The notes beneath the pieces were generated by a model. The model ran no database searches, had not been told where the DNA came from, and was given only the letters and a program-made list of their open reading frames with translations. From NCBI GenBank assembly GCA_009909035.1, contig JAAAOB010000027.1:17594-81593 (forward strand): a DNA stretch of 64,000 nucleotides. Reading direction: 5' to 3'. The DNA comes from Bacteroidota bacterium. Lineage in GTDB: Bacteria > Bacteroidota > Rhodothermia > Balneolales > Balneolaceae. How positions within the stretch are numbered: position 1 is the first letter of the stretch; every line of letters begins with the position of its first letter. Shown one piece after another: positions 1-8,458 of this stretch. Made by a program: the position numbers and the translations under genes.

Positions 1-109
1 TCTCCCGGCGTTCAAGCACACCAACCTTATATCCCTCTTTTGCGAGGTAACAGCCGGTAATCAGACCGTTGTGGCCTGAACCAATAATTAATGCATCAAA
101 TTTCTTCAT
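1..109 (-). CDS. FAD-dependent oxidoreductase, N-terminus only
   Basis: The reverse strand from 109 reads MKKFDALIIGSGHNGLITG and continues off the window edge. The GSGHNGL loop followed about 15 residues later by a basic beta-strand end (VLERRE) is the Rossmann FAD-binding start of the phytoene-desaturase/PYROXD2-like amine-oxidase superfamily, where the GxGxNGL form is typical. Only about 36 residues are visible, so the substrate cannot be assigned. It is divergent from sppA, with a 111-bp shared upstream region. Confidence 0.7.
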   Translation of the reverse strand, partial: MKKFDALIIGSGHNGLITGCYLAKEGYKVGVLERRE

Positions 110-220
110 TGTACGTAGGGATTTTTACAGGGTGAATCACAGTAAAATTTCTTAAGTTCTAACGCTGTACTTGCGGAATCAATTCATCTTTTTCAAAAAC
201 ACCAAAGTAAAAAAACATAT

Positions 221-2011
221 ATGAAATTTTTTAAAACTTTCCTGGCGTCCATACTGGGCACCATCATTGGCAGCTTGCTTCTGCTGCTTCTCCTCTTTGC
301 CGTTCTGATCAGCAGTTCATCCGAACCTGAGCCTTATGTAAAATCCAACACCGTGCTAACGTTTTCCCTCTCCGGGGATATTCCCGCGCGAGTGGTGAAG
401 GACCCCATTGAGGAGCTGATCAATGCGGATTCGGGGCCGAAAGTTTCCCTTCAATCCCTGAAACGAAACCTGCAGAAGGCCGCCGTTCACGAGGAGATCG
501 AAGGCGTCTGGATCCGGACCAGCCAAGTTAACGCATCGTGGGCCAATCTTGAAAGCGCCTACGGCTACCTTGAAGAGTTTAAAGAGAGCGGTAAATTTCT
601 GTATGTAAGCACCGATGACATCGGGATGAACGAAAAGGCCTACTTTCTCGCCTCCCTTGCCGATTCTGTCTTCACTCCGCCAGAAACCGGGTTTGAACTG
701 AACGGTTTTGTTGCTCAGATCTCATTTTACAAAGATATGCTCGATAAGATCGGCATCGAACCTGAAATTTTCCGCGTTGGTAAATACAAATCAGCCGTAG
801 AGCCTTTTTTACAAGAGCAGAGCTCACCGGAGAGTGAAGAGCAGATTAATGCCATACTAAATTCGGCATCGGCCCGGTTTGTAGAAGCTATTGAAAAACG
901 CACCGGCAAGACGGCTGCAGAGGTGAACCAGATGATCAGTTCGCCACCGGTTGATAGACTCCAGTTTGCCCTCGACAACGGGCTTATTGACGCCTTTGCG
1001 TATGACAATGAGATTGAATCGATGATTAAACGCCGGATGGGCCTGGACGAGGATGGAGAGTTTGAAACCATTGGTTTTGGACGTTACGGGAAAGTTAGCG
1101 GCACCACCGCCGGCCTTGAGGAGACGACCGGTGAGGATAAAATTGCCGTGATATATGCATCAGGGCCCATTATGCAGGACCTGGGCCAGTCTCCCTTCAA
1201 CGGCCAAAATCTGATCACGGCTTCCAAGGTAGAAAACCAATTTGAATCGGCGATCGAGGATGACAATGTAAAAGCCATTGTCTTTCATGTAAACAGCGGT
1301 GGCGGATTGGCTACCACGTCAGACATTATTTGGAATACCGTCCGGAGTGCGTCTGAAAAGAAACCGGTCATCGCCTCCATGGGAAGTGTAGCGGCATCGG
1401 GCGGATACTATATCGCCGCGGGTGCAGACACCATCGTTGCCGGAGAGAATACCATTACCGGATCCATTGGGATTTTCAATCTCCTGTTTAACTCCGAGGA
1501 GTTATACGATGAAAAAATCGGTATCGACTTTCAAACCTTTAAAACCCACGAATATGCCGATCTGCTTAACCTGACCCGGCCATTTACTCCGGACGAGGAG
1601 CGAATTATACAGCAGAACGTAGAGAATGGCTACGAGTCGTTCCTCTCCCGTATGGCCGAATCGCGGGGGATGACCCGGGATGAGATTCATGAGGTTGCGC
1701 AGGGTCGTGTTTGGACGGGGGGCGCCGCGCTTGACGCCGGCCTTGTCGACGTCATCGGGGGCATTGATCGCGCGATCGAAATTGCCGCTGAAAAAGCTGA
1801 AATTGACGAGTGGAGTATTGACTCCTACCCCAAAGAGAAAGACATTTTTGAAACGCTTTTCAACTCCGGAAACGCGCGGATGAACGCCTGGGTGATGAGC
1901 TGGCTGCCGGAACCGTTTCAGACGCAGGACGCACAGAACCTGATGATGCTCATGGAACAGCCAAAAGGGATGAACTGGGCCCTGCTGCCGCTTCGATTTG
2001 ATGTAAATTAA
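221..2011 (+). CDS. sppA: signal peptide peptidase SppA, 67K type (S49)
   Basis: Membrane-anchored serine protease that degrades cleaved signal peptides after secretion. The 596-residue length matches the double-domain (67K) form. An N-terminal membrane anchor spans about residues 7-30. The first S49 domain carries YKSAVEPF with the expected catalytic lysine at K190; the second carries GSVAASGGYYI with the nucleophile serine at S393. This is the Lys/Ser dyad split across two domains known from E. coli SppA. The start is the ATG just before the basic-hydrophobic anchor. No clear operon partner: the next gene is 253 bp away. All key residues are present. Confidence 0.95.
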   Translation: MKFFKTFLASILGTIIGSLLLLLLLFAVLISSSSEPEPYVKSNTVLTFSLSGDIPARVVKDPIEELINADSGPKVSLQSLKRNLQKAAVHEEIEGVWIRTSQVNASWANLESAYGYLEEFKESGKFLYVSTDDIGMNEKAYFLASLADSVFTPPETGFELNGFVAQISFYKDMLDKIGIEPEIFRVGKYKSAVEPFLQEQSSPESEEQINAILNSASARFVEAIEKRTGKTAAEVNQMISSPPVDRLQFALDNGLIDAFAYDNEIESMIKRRMGLDEDGEFETIGFGRYGKVSGTTAGLEETTGEDKIAVIYASGPIMQDLGQSPFNGQNLITASKVENQFESAIEDDNVKAIVFHVNSGGGLATTSDIIWNTVRSASEKKPVIASMGSVAASGGYYIAAGADTIVAGENTITGSIGIFNLLFNSEELYDEKIGIDFQTFKTHEYADLLNLTRPFTPDEERIIQQNVENGYESFLSRMAESRGMTRDEIHEVAQGRVWTGGAALDAGLVDVIGGIDRAIEIAAEKAEIDEWSIDSYPKEKDIFETLFNSGNARMNAWVMSWLPEPFQTQDAQNLMMLMEQPKGMNWALLPLRFDVN

Positions 2012-2264
2012 AATTACTGGTAGAATCCGGGAGTACATATCGCAGCATGACTGACGTTCTTCAGAAACAGCAGACCCATCGTAGAATTGACAGGGTGTGG
2101 TCTGGACTGCAGTCAAACAACCGGTTCTCAACTCAACAAACTGAGTCAACCGATGTGTAGCCTATCAGTGACGGCTTCAACCATCACGTCTCAACTTTTC
2201 CAGAAAATCACCCCACAATGATGCGGCGTGCAGCCAAAGCAGTACAGAACAAACAGACACCGCA

Positions 2265-3116
2265 ATGACTATTGGCCGCTTTACGATAGAACAGCTCAGC
2301 GAAGGCTTTTTTGAACTTTTCCGGGACGGATCATTCAGCAAGATGGATCCGTCACGGCTCAACAACGTTGCCGAAGATCCGTCTCTCGGCCGGTATTCGT
2401 CGGCCTTGGGTATAGATCCTCTGCTGGTATCAGACGGTGACGAACACATCGTTATAGACACCGGGCTTGGGTGGGGGCTCGATGCCGGCAGCCACAACCG
2501 GGGGACCTCCAATATCGTAACGAACCTGGAAATATTTGGCCTCAGGCCTGACGATATCAGCCTGGTGATTTTAACACACCTTCACTTTGATCATTCCGCA
2601 GGCAGTTCCCGTGTTGATAAGCAGTTATTCACACAAGCCACATTCCCCAATGCGCGCTACATTGTACAGGAAAAGGAGTGGGCGTATGCGCTCTCTACAC
2701 AAGCAGACCAGCAGGAGATGCCCGGAGCCGACTACAGGCTTGATGAACTCTACCGGTTAAAGGCCGACGGTCAAATCGACCCTGTTCAGGGAAACCATCA
2801 GCTCTTCCGGGGTGTTAAACTACTGCTGACCGGGGGCCATACCCCTGGCCATCAGGTCGTTAAAATCGATGACGGAGGGCATTCAGCCTATTTTCTTGGA
2901 GATCTTATCCCAACAGAGCACCACCTGAATCACTACGCCATGAAGATGGTTGATTACAACCCGGTGGAAGCCAAAAAATCAAAGACATTGATTCTTAAAG
3001 AAGCATTAAAAGAGGAGGCCCAGCTTTTTTTCTACCATTCGCTTTTTAGCAAATCGGGACGTTTAAGCAAGGACCGTCATCGAAAATATGTTTTAAAAGA
3101 AAAAAACAGGTCTTAA
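2265..3116 (+). CDS. MBL-fold metallohydrolase
   Basis: A 283-residue cytoplasmic protein with the metallo-beta-lactamase fold metal ligands: HLHFDH at 105-110, GGHTPGH at 191-196 (H196 as the third-site ligand), the bridging aspartate in FLGDL (D213) and a histidine pair near 219-220. This pattern is shared by lactonase- and glyoxalase-II-type members, so it is probably a dinuclear zinc hydrolase. The substrate cannot be read from sequence. There is no signal peptide. It is transcribed alone between sppA and an acyltransferase. Confidence is high for the superfamily and low for any specific reaction. Confidence 0.88.
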   Translation: MTIGRFTIEQLSEGFFELFRDGSFSKMDPSRLNNVAEDPSLGRYSSALGIDPLLVSDGDEHIVIDTGLGWGLDAGSHNRGTSNIVTNLEIFGLRPDDISLVILTHLHFDHSAGSSRVDKQLFTQATFPNARYIVQEKEWAYALSTQADQQEMPGADYRLDELYRLKADGQIDPVQGNHQLFRGVKLLLTGGHTPGHQVVKIDDGGHSAYFLGDLIPTEHHLNHYAMKMVDYNPVEAKKSKTLILKEALKEEAQLFFYHSLFSKSGRLSKDRHRKYVLKEKNRS

Positions 3117-3244
3117 CCTATTGATGTATTTTCATTCATTACACGCTATCTTCAACATCAACCGCTATGTCATCTGCCTGTTGAAACAAGACGAGGTTTC
3201 GGCACGGTGGATCACTCACACAAGTCTGCAGCCGGTGCTTCAGT

Positions 3245-3985
3245 GTGACGTTTATTCCATGCCGGAAGTTAAACCCGTCAGTACATCGACCCTTCCCGGG
3301 GTTCATACAACTTCAGATCAAACCAGTGGCTGATACTAAAACCAACCGTTCCGCCCTCCCCTTTCTCCCGGCCAGGGAATCGGCTGTTTTTATTCGTCTG
3401 TTTGAGTGGTACTGCAACTGGCTGACCTGGCGGCGGTTTGATTCGGTTTCCATTGGCAGCAGATATAAACCGGACCCCGGCCAGAAAACCATCTACTACC
3501 TGAACCACAACTCCTGGTGGGACGGCCTGGTGCCATTTTTACTCAATCAGAAAAAATTCCGTCAAAACGCCCGCGGCATGATGGAGGACAAACAGCTCCA
3601 CCGCTACCCTTTCTTTCAGAAAATCGGTGTATTTTCTATCAATCTCTCCTCGCCCCGCGCGTCGATGCAGTCAATGCGGTACGCCCTGGAGTCGATGAAG
3701 CAACCCGGAGCGGCGCTTTACATCTATCCCCAGGGTAAAATTAAACCATTTAGAACAACACACCTGGAATTCCGCAAAGGAGTTGGCTGGCTAACCAAGA
3801 AACTCCCGGAGGCTGACATCGTGCCCGTGGCCATTTATATCCACACGCGGCAGAGCGACAAACCCCGCCTGGAGATCCTCGCCGGCAGCGCCGTAACTGT
3901 AGACCGTGACATCCCCACCAACCGGATTACGGAGAAACTGGAAACGGAGCTCTCCGCCCTGCTTCAGGACGTGATGGGTGGCTAA
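3245..3985 (+). CDS. lysophospholipid acyltransferase family protein (PlsC-like)
   Basis: The HX4D acyltransferase motif is present as NHNSWWDGL (H88, D93 counted from this start), followed by an acyl-acceptor-type motif YPQGKIKPF around residue 160. This places it in the PlsC/LPLAT superfamily that acylates glycerophospholipids or related lipids at the inner membrane. The usual FPEG motif is changed to YPQG, which also occurs in divergent LPLATs. The start is uncertain: the conserved part begins near residue 40, and an in-frame GTG at 3326 would remove a poorly conserved N-terminus. No obvious transmembrane helix. Confidence 0.82.
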   Translation: MTFIPCRKLNPSVHRPFPGFIQLQIKPVADTKTNRSALPFLPARESAVFIRLFEWYCNWLTWRRFDSVSIGSRYKPDPGQKTIYYLNHNSWWDGLVPFLLNQKKFRQNARGMMEDKQLHRYPFFQKIGVFSINLSSPRASMQSMRYALESMKQPGAALYIYPQGKIKPFRTTHLEFRKGVGWLTKKLPEADIVPVAIYIHTRQSDKPRLEILAGSAVTVDRDIPTNRITEKLETELSALLQDVMGG

Positions 3986-4090
3986 ATCCTCCGCAAAATA
4001 AATTTTTTAACGGCGTTTTATTCATATCCACCCGACCAACTACATCTTTTGGGTGATTAATGGTGGTAATAATTTGCTTGGCAAAAAGTT

Positions 4091-4450
4091 ATGACAGCAA
4101 AAATAAAAACCGAGACCAGGTTTACCCGTGAGGACGTGGCCATTGCCCAATCCACGTTAGACGGTTGGTCATCCCGGGCGATGGATCCACCTGAAAATTC
4201 TCTGGGATCACTGGCGGACGATACGAAGCCCTGGGATATTTTCAGGTCGACGAGTCATCGATTAAAATACTGGAATGTCTCAAAAAAGGGCCTGCCATCA
4301 GGGATAATTTTGGGCCTCCTACCGTCCGGTTGAGAAAACGGTGCTGATCGACTACCAGCCGACCCGCGGTGGAATTTGAAAAGGCTCTGGACAGCGACCG
4401 CGAGCGGGCGATCGCAGAGTGGATCAGATCGTTCAAATGCTTGAACATCA
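4091..4450 (+). pseudogene. IS66-family transposase (TnpC) remnant
   Basis: Pieces of an IS66 TnpC can be read in successive frames. First comes TREDVAIAQSTLDGW, matching the region before the catalytic core. After a frame change comes GYFQVDESSIKILECLKKG, corresponding to the DET...KVL catalytic block. After another frame change and an in-frame stop come FWASYRPVEKTVLIDYQPTRG, the DYQPxRG block, and then EFEKALDSDRERAIAEW, the downstream HARR.FEKAL region. About 50 residues that normally lie between the last two blocks are missing. At least two frameshifts, one stop and a deletion make it non-functional. Terminal repeats and the partner genes tnpA/tnpB are not visible. Confidence 0.7.
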
Positions 4451-4468
4451 CGGCTGTGAAGAAAAACT

Positions 4469-4639
4469 GACAAAAAAGACCACATCCGTTCCTTACGTCA
4501 GCGGCATTAGTCGAAGATCATATGTCCGAAGTGTGAATCTAAGCTTATGGAAAGAGACGCAAAACGAAGATTCAACACAGAGCAACCTTTTCTTGGCTGC
4601 GAGACGTTTCCGCAGTGCCAATATACCCGTGATCGATGA
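4469..4639 (+). pseudogene. C-terminal fragment with topoisomerase-type zinc ribbon (NERD-like)
   Basis: In one frame the sequence reads DKKDHIRSLRQRH, an amber stop, then SKIICPKC, a spacer, FLGCETFPQC and QYTRD before a TGA at 4637. The spacing CPxC...GCxxFPxCxYT is the C4 zinc ribbon of type IA topoisomerases, which also ends many NERD-domain nucleases; the preceding HIRSLR helix fits the NERD type better. Only the tail survives, interrupted by one stop, directly after the IS66 remnant. It is probably the rest of a gene destroyed by that insertion, but this order of events is inference. Confidence 0.5.
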
Positions 4640-4781
4640 ACTGAATACAACACATAACATCATCCGTGCTCAATTAGCAGAAATCTTACGAAATATGAAA
4701 CACGAACGGGCGATTATCGAATAGAGAATAGTCATGGAAGAAATTCATACCGTACCCTTAATCAAAACCAATTGACACATC

Positions 4782-5507
4782 ATGCATCTTTTCACAATCT
4801 TAAGACGTCTCCTTGCTTACTCTTTGTTGCCGTTTCTTGTTCTCTTATCGTCGCCGGCATTCACGCCATCTGATGCCGAGGCCCAAAACATGGGGGGTAC
4901 AGAGACTGAAATCATATTTACAGAAGAGAAAAGAGAGCAGGCCCGCGAGCAGCTACGGCGTATACTCGCAACCTATGATCTCGACCCTTGGATTATCACA
5001 AACGAGGTGAAAATTGAGGAAGAGGTAGATCCCCACAGCAAGCCTATCCTCACGCTAAACACCAACTTTCTCGACAGCGACAAAATGCAGCTCGCTATTT
5101 TTATTCACGAACAGGCCCACTGGCTGCCGTTTGATAAACAGGTGGCTGCAGCTGAAGAACTGGCCGAGCTATTTCCGGATATAGATGGTCTGCCTGACAT
5201 GGATGAGGTTTCGGAGGAGAAGCGTGAGAGACTCTTAGACATCAAGGACAGAATTTACAGACACATTGTAGTTGGCTGGACAGAATTCGATGGCATGGTT
5301 GAGCTGGTTGGTGAAGAAGAGGCCCGAAAAATTATAAAAGAAAAAAATAACCGCTTCGTCGAGAAACCCTATTCTAACCTGGGTAAGACCTTTCTCTGGT
5401 ATTTTGAGAGGGTCCTCGAAGACACGGAAGTGGTTGGTGGGGTGTTGGCGCAACACGATCTGATGATTACTCCTGGCAAGGGCATTGTGATCGAGTCCTC
5501 GGAGTAA
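4782..5507 (+). CDS. secreted putative zinc metallopeptidase-like protein
   Basis: A 241-residue protein with a signal peptide (hydrophobic stretch about 8-29, cleavage probably after the AEA near 34). An HExxH-type zinc motif occurs as FIHEQAHW (H109, E110, H113), and a conserved-looking GWTEFDGMVEL segment near 170 could supply a downstream acidic third ligand. The motif and the exported location suggest a small periplasmic zincin, but no named family was recognised, so a catalytic role is an inference. The charged helices on both sides suggest an all-alpha fold. It is followed after 168 bp by two membrane-anchored proteins in the same direction. Confidence 0.6.
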   Translation: MHLFTILRRLLAYSLLPFLVLLSSPAFTPSDAEAQNMGGTETEIIFTEEKREQAREQLRRILATYDLDPWIITNEVKIEEEVDPHSKPILTLNTNFLDSDKMQLAIFIHEQAHWLPFDKQVAAAEELAELFPDIDGLPDMDEVSEEKRERLLDIKDRIYRHIVVGWTEFDGMVELVGEEEARKIIKEKNNRFVEKPYSNLGKTFLWYFERVLEDTEVVGGVLAQHDLMITPGKGIVIESSE

Positions 5508-5675
5508 ATGAGTTGGGGCCGGCCATTATGATCATCTATTGCAGTTAAGCCTATTTTACATTTTCTTACTGGAGAATTTGCATAACACCTCGAGATGTGC
5601 AAAACTCAACTACGTTCACCAAAAGTATCCGGAGCAGCAACGCTTCGTTTTTAATGAATTAACATAATTTTTTAG

Positions 5676-6296
5676 ATGGATACCGACGATCATAAATCGA
5701 AATTTTCTGACTGGATTCGAAGCCCGCAAACTATGATTGCCCTCTCTGCAGTGGTCTTGAGCGTGTGCGGACTCTTTATATCCATTTACGAGACATCGCT
5801 GATTCGTGCACAGCAGCGTGCTTCAGTCTGGCCAAACGTAGAAATTCAACCATCCCTGAGAAGTGACTCCCTGAAAATATTTGTAGTAAATTCGGGAATT
5901 GGGCCGGCGCGCATCATGAATGCGTTTTTAACCTATCAGGATTCAGTGCAAGAGGATTGGTTTGACGTTGTAGGAGAGTTTGATTTCAGTCCAGATGAAA
6001 CAACCGACTACCACTCATTGATAAAAGGGCGGGTTCTCCCTCCAAACTCGGGTCAGGAGTTGATTTTCAGAATTACGTCCATTGCTGAAAGCCAGGAATC
6101 AAATTTAGCTATGCAAATGGGCAGGGCAATTTTAGAAAAAAATATGGACATAAACATTTGTTATTGCTCAGTCTATGATGAATGCTGGACTACACGTTTA
6201 AGTCACCTAATCGATAGGTCTAATGGAGAACAAATTCCTTCAAGGGAAGATCTTCGTGTCTCCAGCTGTTCAGCAATGAAGCAGAGCGGTATTTAA
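5676..6296 (+). CDS. hypothetical single-pass membrane protein
   Basis: A 206-residue protein. After a short charged N-terminus, one transmembrane helix spans about residues 18-41 (MIALSAVVLSVCGLF onward), then a soluble beta-rich domain with a proposed extracytoplasmic location. The helix is followed by YETSLIRAQQRASVWP, a segment I have the impression recurs in uncharacterised Bacteroidota membrane proteins, though I cannot name the family. A cysteine cluster (CYC and a further C, about 160-170) lies near the C-terminus. No enzymatic motif was seen. It lies between the HExxH protein and another single-pass protein. Confidence 0.65.
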   Translation: MDTDDHKSKFSDWIRSPQTMIALSAVVLSVCGLFISIYETSLIRAQQRASVWPNVEIQPSLRSDSLKIFVVNSGIGPARIMNAFLTYQDSVQEDWFDVVGEFDFSPDETTDYHSLIKGRVLPPNSGQELIFRITSIAESQESNLAMQMGRAILEKNMDINICYCSVYDECWTTRLSHLIDRSNGEQIPSREDLRVSSCSAMKQSGI

Positions 6297-6399
6297 CAAC
6301 TGCAGGGTTACACACGAACCATCTATTTTACGGGTTGTCCTATTTACGTGAAGAGATAACCAGAACGACATTCAATCATTCACCTTAAAAGATTTACTG

Positions 6400-7071
6400 A
6401 TGCTTAGAAATCAGACTATAAAGAGTACTATTTGGCGCCGTATTGGCTGGCTATCCGCAGAATGTTTGGTGGTATTTATTGGTGTTTACATGGCATTTCT
6501 TCTTGAGGGATATCGCACATCTCAGCAAAATGAGCAAAATGAGCAACAAATATACTCTGCACTCTATACATTATTTGATAATATGACTGCGGATCTGGAG
6601 AATGCTAATTCCTTCCAGCGCGAATTTGCAGAACCATTCCTCGAAGCGTATGAAAATGGAGAGATGCCGCGTCCACGCCCTCTCCCATTTGCGGCATCGG
6701 GATTCAGTACAGATTCCTGGAGTGCCATGCTCCAGGCGGGTGGTATTAATCTGCTTGATGTGAGATTCATCCTCAGGATAGAAGAGTTTTATGCAGGCGC
6801 CAGGTACGTTGATAAACAGCTGGGAAACTATAACACCCTCTCTAACCAGATCCTGCTGCCGAATGCGGATGCAGACCTTGAGATGTATTATGATACTGAA
6901 ACAGGGATGATCAGGCCCCAGTTTGCGTGGTATATCGAGTTCATGCGGACTTTTCCAAACTCAATTGACAATTTAAACGAGGGAGCTGGCGAAATCCTCA
7001 ACGCACTTGAAGGTAAAATGGACGATGAGCAGCTGCAAGATATTCAAGTTGATGAATCTGCACAGCCTTAA
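6400..7071 (+). CDS. hypothetical single-pass membrane protein (DUF6090-like topology)
   Basis: A 223-residue protein with one N-terminal helix (about 15-36, ending FLLEGYR) followed by a polar, helical, Glu/Gln-rich soluble domain. The layout of a single helix of the form VVFIGVYMAFLLE, a charged linker and an alpha-helical tail resembles the DUF6090 group of Bacteroidota, but the match rests on topology only. No catalytic motif. The ORF ends 54 bp before an inverted-repeat element at 7126, so transcription would run into that element. Confidence 0.6.
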   Translation: MLRNQTIKSTIWRRIGWLSAECLVVFIGVYMAFLLEGYRTSQQNEQNEQQIYSALYTLFDNMTADLENANSFQREFAEPFLEAYENGEMPRPRPLPFAASGFSTDSWSAMLQAGGINLLDVRFILRIEEFYAGARYVDKQLGNYNTLSNQILLPNADADLEMYYDTETGMIRPQFAWYIEFMRTFPNSIDNLNEGAGEILNALEGKMDDEQLQDIQVDESAQP

Positions 7072-7125
7072 ATCATCAAACCGGCAGACTGTTTGTGTTA
7101 TGTCAACTATACGGTGTCGTATGCA

Positions 7126-7204
7126 AGTCATCGGATGAGTCAACTGTGAATGACATTTTAATTCACAATAACATGAATTTTCAAAAACAACTCATCCGAT
7201 GACT
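7126..7204. repeat. short inverted-repeat element, copy 1 (79 bp)
   Basis: AGTCATCGGATGAGT at 7126-7140 and its exact reverse complement at 7190-7204 bound a 49-bp AT-rich interior without coding capacity. The same 15-bp ends, and parts of the flanks and interior (GTTGACTCATCCGATGACT with TGCA outside; AGTTGTTT inside the other end), recur at 20553-20804. This is consistent with a MITE or with the ends of a transposon that has lost its middle. The rightmost bases provide the stop codon of the truncated recombinase next door. Confidence 0.7.
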
Positions 7205-7479
7205 ACAAGTATCGGGATTTTGGAAACCCTATTTACAGCTTCAAATTTTCGATTGGGCTTTATACGTCTTTCAGAGATCGAGTAACAGTACTCCAACTCT
7301 TTTTTACAATGATGAAAATACCTCTCCAAAACCTTTGGTGTAACTGATGAAATTTGATTAGCCCTCACATAATCCAAAAAAATATGCAAGCCATTCAAGT
7401 AGGCACGCAGTGTATTTTTGCTATCATTCTTTAGCGTAAGACGATGTTCGTACTTGGTTATTAAATCGGCTTTATCCAT
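7192..7479 (-). pseudogene. tyrosine recombinase, N-terminal SAM-like domain only
   Basis: From an ATG at 7479 the reverse strand encodes MDKADLITKYEHRL, then NTLRAYLNGLHIFLDYV and ERYFHHCKKEL. This is the N-terminal SAM-like, DNA-binding domain of a phage/XerC-type integrase. The reading continues to a SKIP-like linker (VSKIPIL) and then ends at a TGA formed by the inverted-repeat element at 7190-7204. The whole catalytic domain with its RHRHY residues is absent, so it is inactive. The gene is AT-rich and faces away from the methyltransferase at 7593. It may be the relic of an integration module. Confidence 0.65.
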
Positions 7480-7592
7480 ATTGCTTTCATTATTTAAAAA
7501 ATATCCTGAATAAAACTTGCGTACGAAGCAGGGATAAAATGTATAGAAGTGGTGATATGCCAATGTTGTGTGCAACCTAAAAAGACGAACAA

Positions 7593-8345
7593 GTGACAGA
7601 ATTAGAACTGATAATTGACTTACATAAAAATTCTGATAGACAAGGACCAGGAAGTGAAAAAGACACGCAAAAAGCACTTAAATTTTTAAATTTACCGACT
7701 GACCAAAATTTGAAAATAGCTGACATTGGTTGCGGTTCGGGTGGACAGACGATTTCACTTGCTAAAAACTTGAACGGACAAATAATTGCAGTTGACTTGT
7801 TTCCGGAGTTCTTGAATGAATTGAATGAAAAATCTCAAAAATTAGGATTGACGGACAAAATCGTTACGCTTGAAAAAGCAATGGACGATTTGCCTTTTAA
7901 CGAAGATGAATTTGATCTCATTTGGTCGGAAGGTGCGATTTATAACATTGGTTTTGAAAACGGACTTAAAAAATGGAAGGACTATTTGAAAGTCGGTGGC
8001 TATTTGGCTGTAAGTGAAATCACTTGGATAACTCAATCTCGACCAAAAGAAATTGAAGAATTTTGGAAAGCGGAATACCCAGAAGTTGATACTACTGCTA
8101 ACAAAATCAGACAATTAGAAAATAATGGCTATTCGCTTGTTGGATATTTTTATTTAAGCCAAGATAGTTGGATTGAGACCTATTATAAACCAATGCAAGC
8201 AAGATTTGAGACTTTTCTGAAACGCAACGACAATTCAGAACTTGCAAGAAAAGTAGTTGAAGACAATCAAGCTGAAATCGACTTATATCAAAAATTCAAA
8301 GAATATTACAGTTACGGATTTTACGTAGCGAGAAAAAATGGATAA
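7593..8345 (+). CDS. class I SAM-dependent methyltransferase
   Basis: A 250-residue protein with the Rossmann methyltransferase motif I IADIGCGSGGQT (about residues 42-53), motif post-I with an acidic end (AVDLFPEF), and a motif IV-like DLIWSEGAIYNIGF. The substrate is unknown; the family resembles small-molecule methyltransferases. The start is a GTG; the N-terminal MTELELIIDLHKNSDRQGPG agrees with where such proteins usually begin. The gene is clearly more AT-rich than its neighbours and is flanked by loosely inverted GTTGTGTG / CACACAAC motifs (about 7562-7573 and 8352-8361), which suggests horizontal gain. Confidence 0.88.
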   Translation: MTELELIIDLHKNSDRQGPGSEKDTQKALKFLNLPTDQNLKIADIGCGSGGQTISLAKNLNGQIIAVDLFPEFLNELNEKSQKLGLTDKIVTLEKAMDDLPFNEDEFDLIWSEGAIYNIGFENGLKKWKDYLKVGGYLAVSEITWITQSRPKEIEEFWKAEYPEVDTTANKIRQLENNGYSLVGYFYLSQDSWIETYYKPMQARFETFLKRNDNSELARKVVEDNQAEIDLYQKFKEYYSYGFYVARKNG

Positions 8346-8458
8346 AAGACAGCACACACAACGCAGCCAATTTTAAATCAAATTCCACACTATTAAATAA
8401 AAAATCACAAGAGCCAACCCACTTGTGATTCATGAAAAATGAACCGAAGCATACCTGA

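Noticed and set aside
1502..2149. Long open frame antisense to sppA
   Set aside because: Fully within the third-position shadow of the intact sppA frame; no recognisable domain and no signal of independent coding.
3121..3333. Short frame before the acyltransferase
   Set aside because: Overlaps the likely N-terminal region of the acyltransferase and has no domain; probably non-coding.
4419..4724. 101-codon open frame after the IS66 remnant
   Set aside because: Its middle overlaps a zinc-ribbon remnant that reads better in another frame, so this frame is a shadow.
7558..7582. Standard integron attC site upstream of the methyltransferase
   Set aside because: The GTTGTGTGCAAC motif does not fit the RYYYAAC/GTTRRRY core-site pair, so it is reported only as a loose inverted motif.
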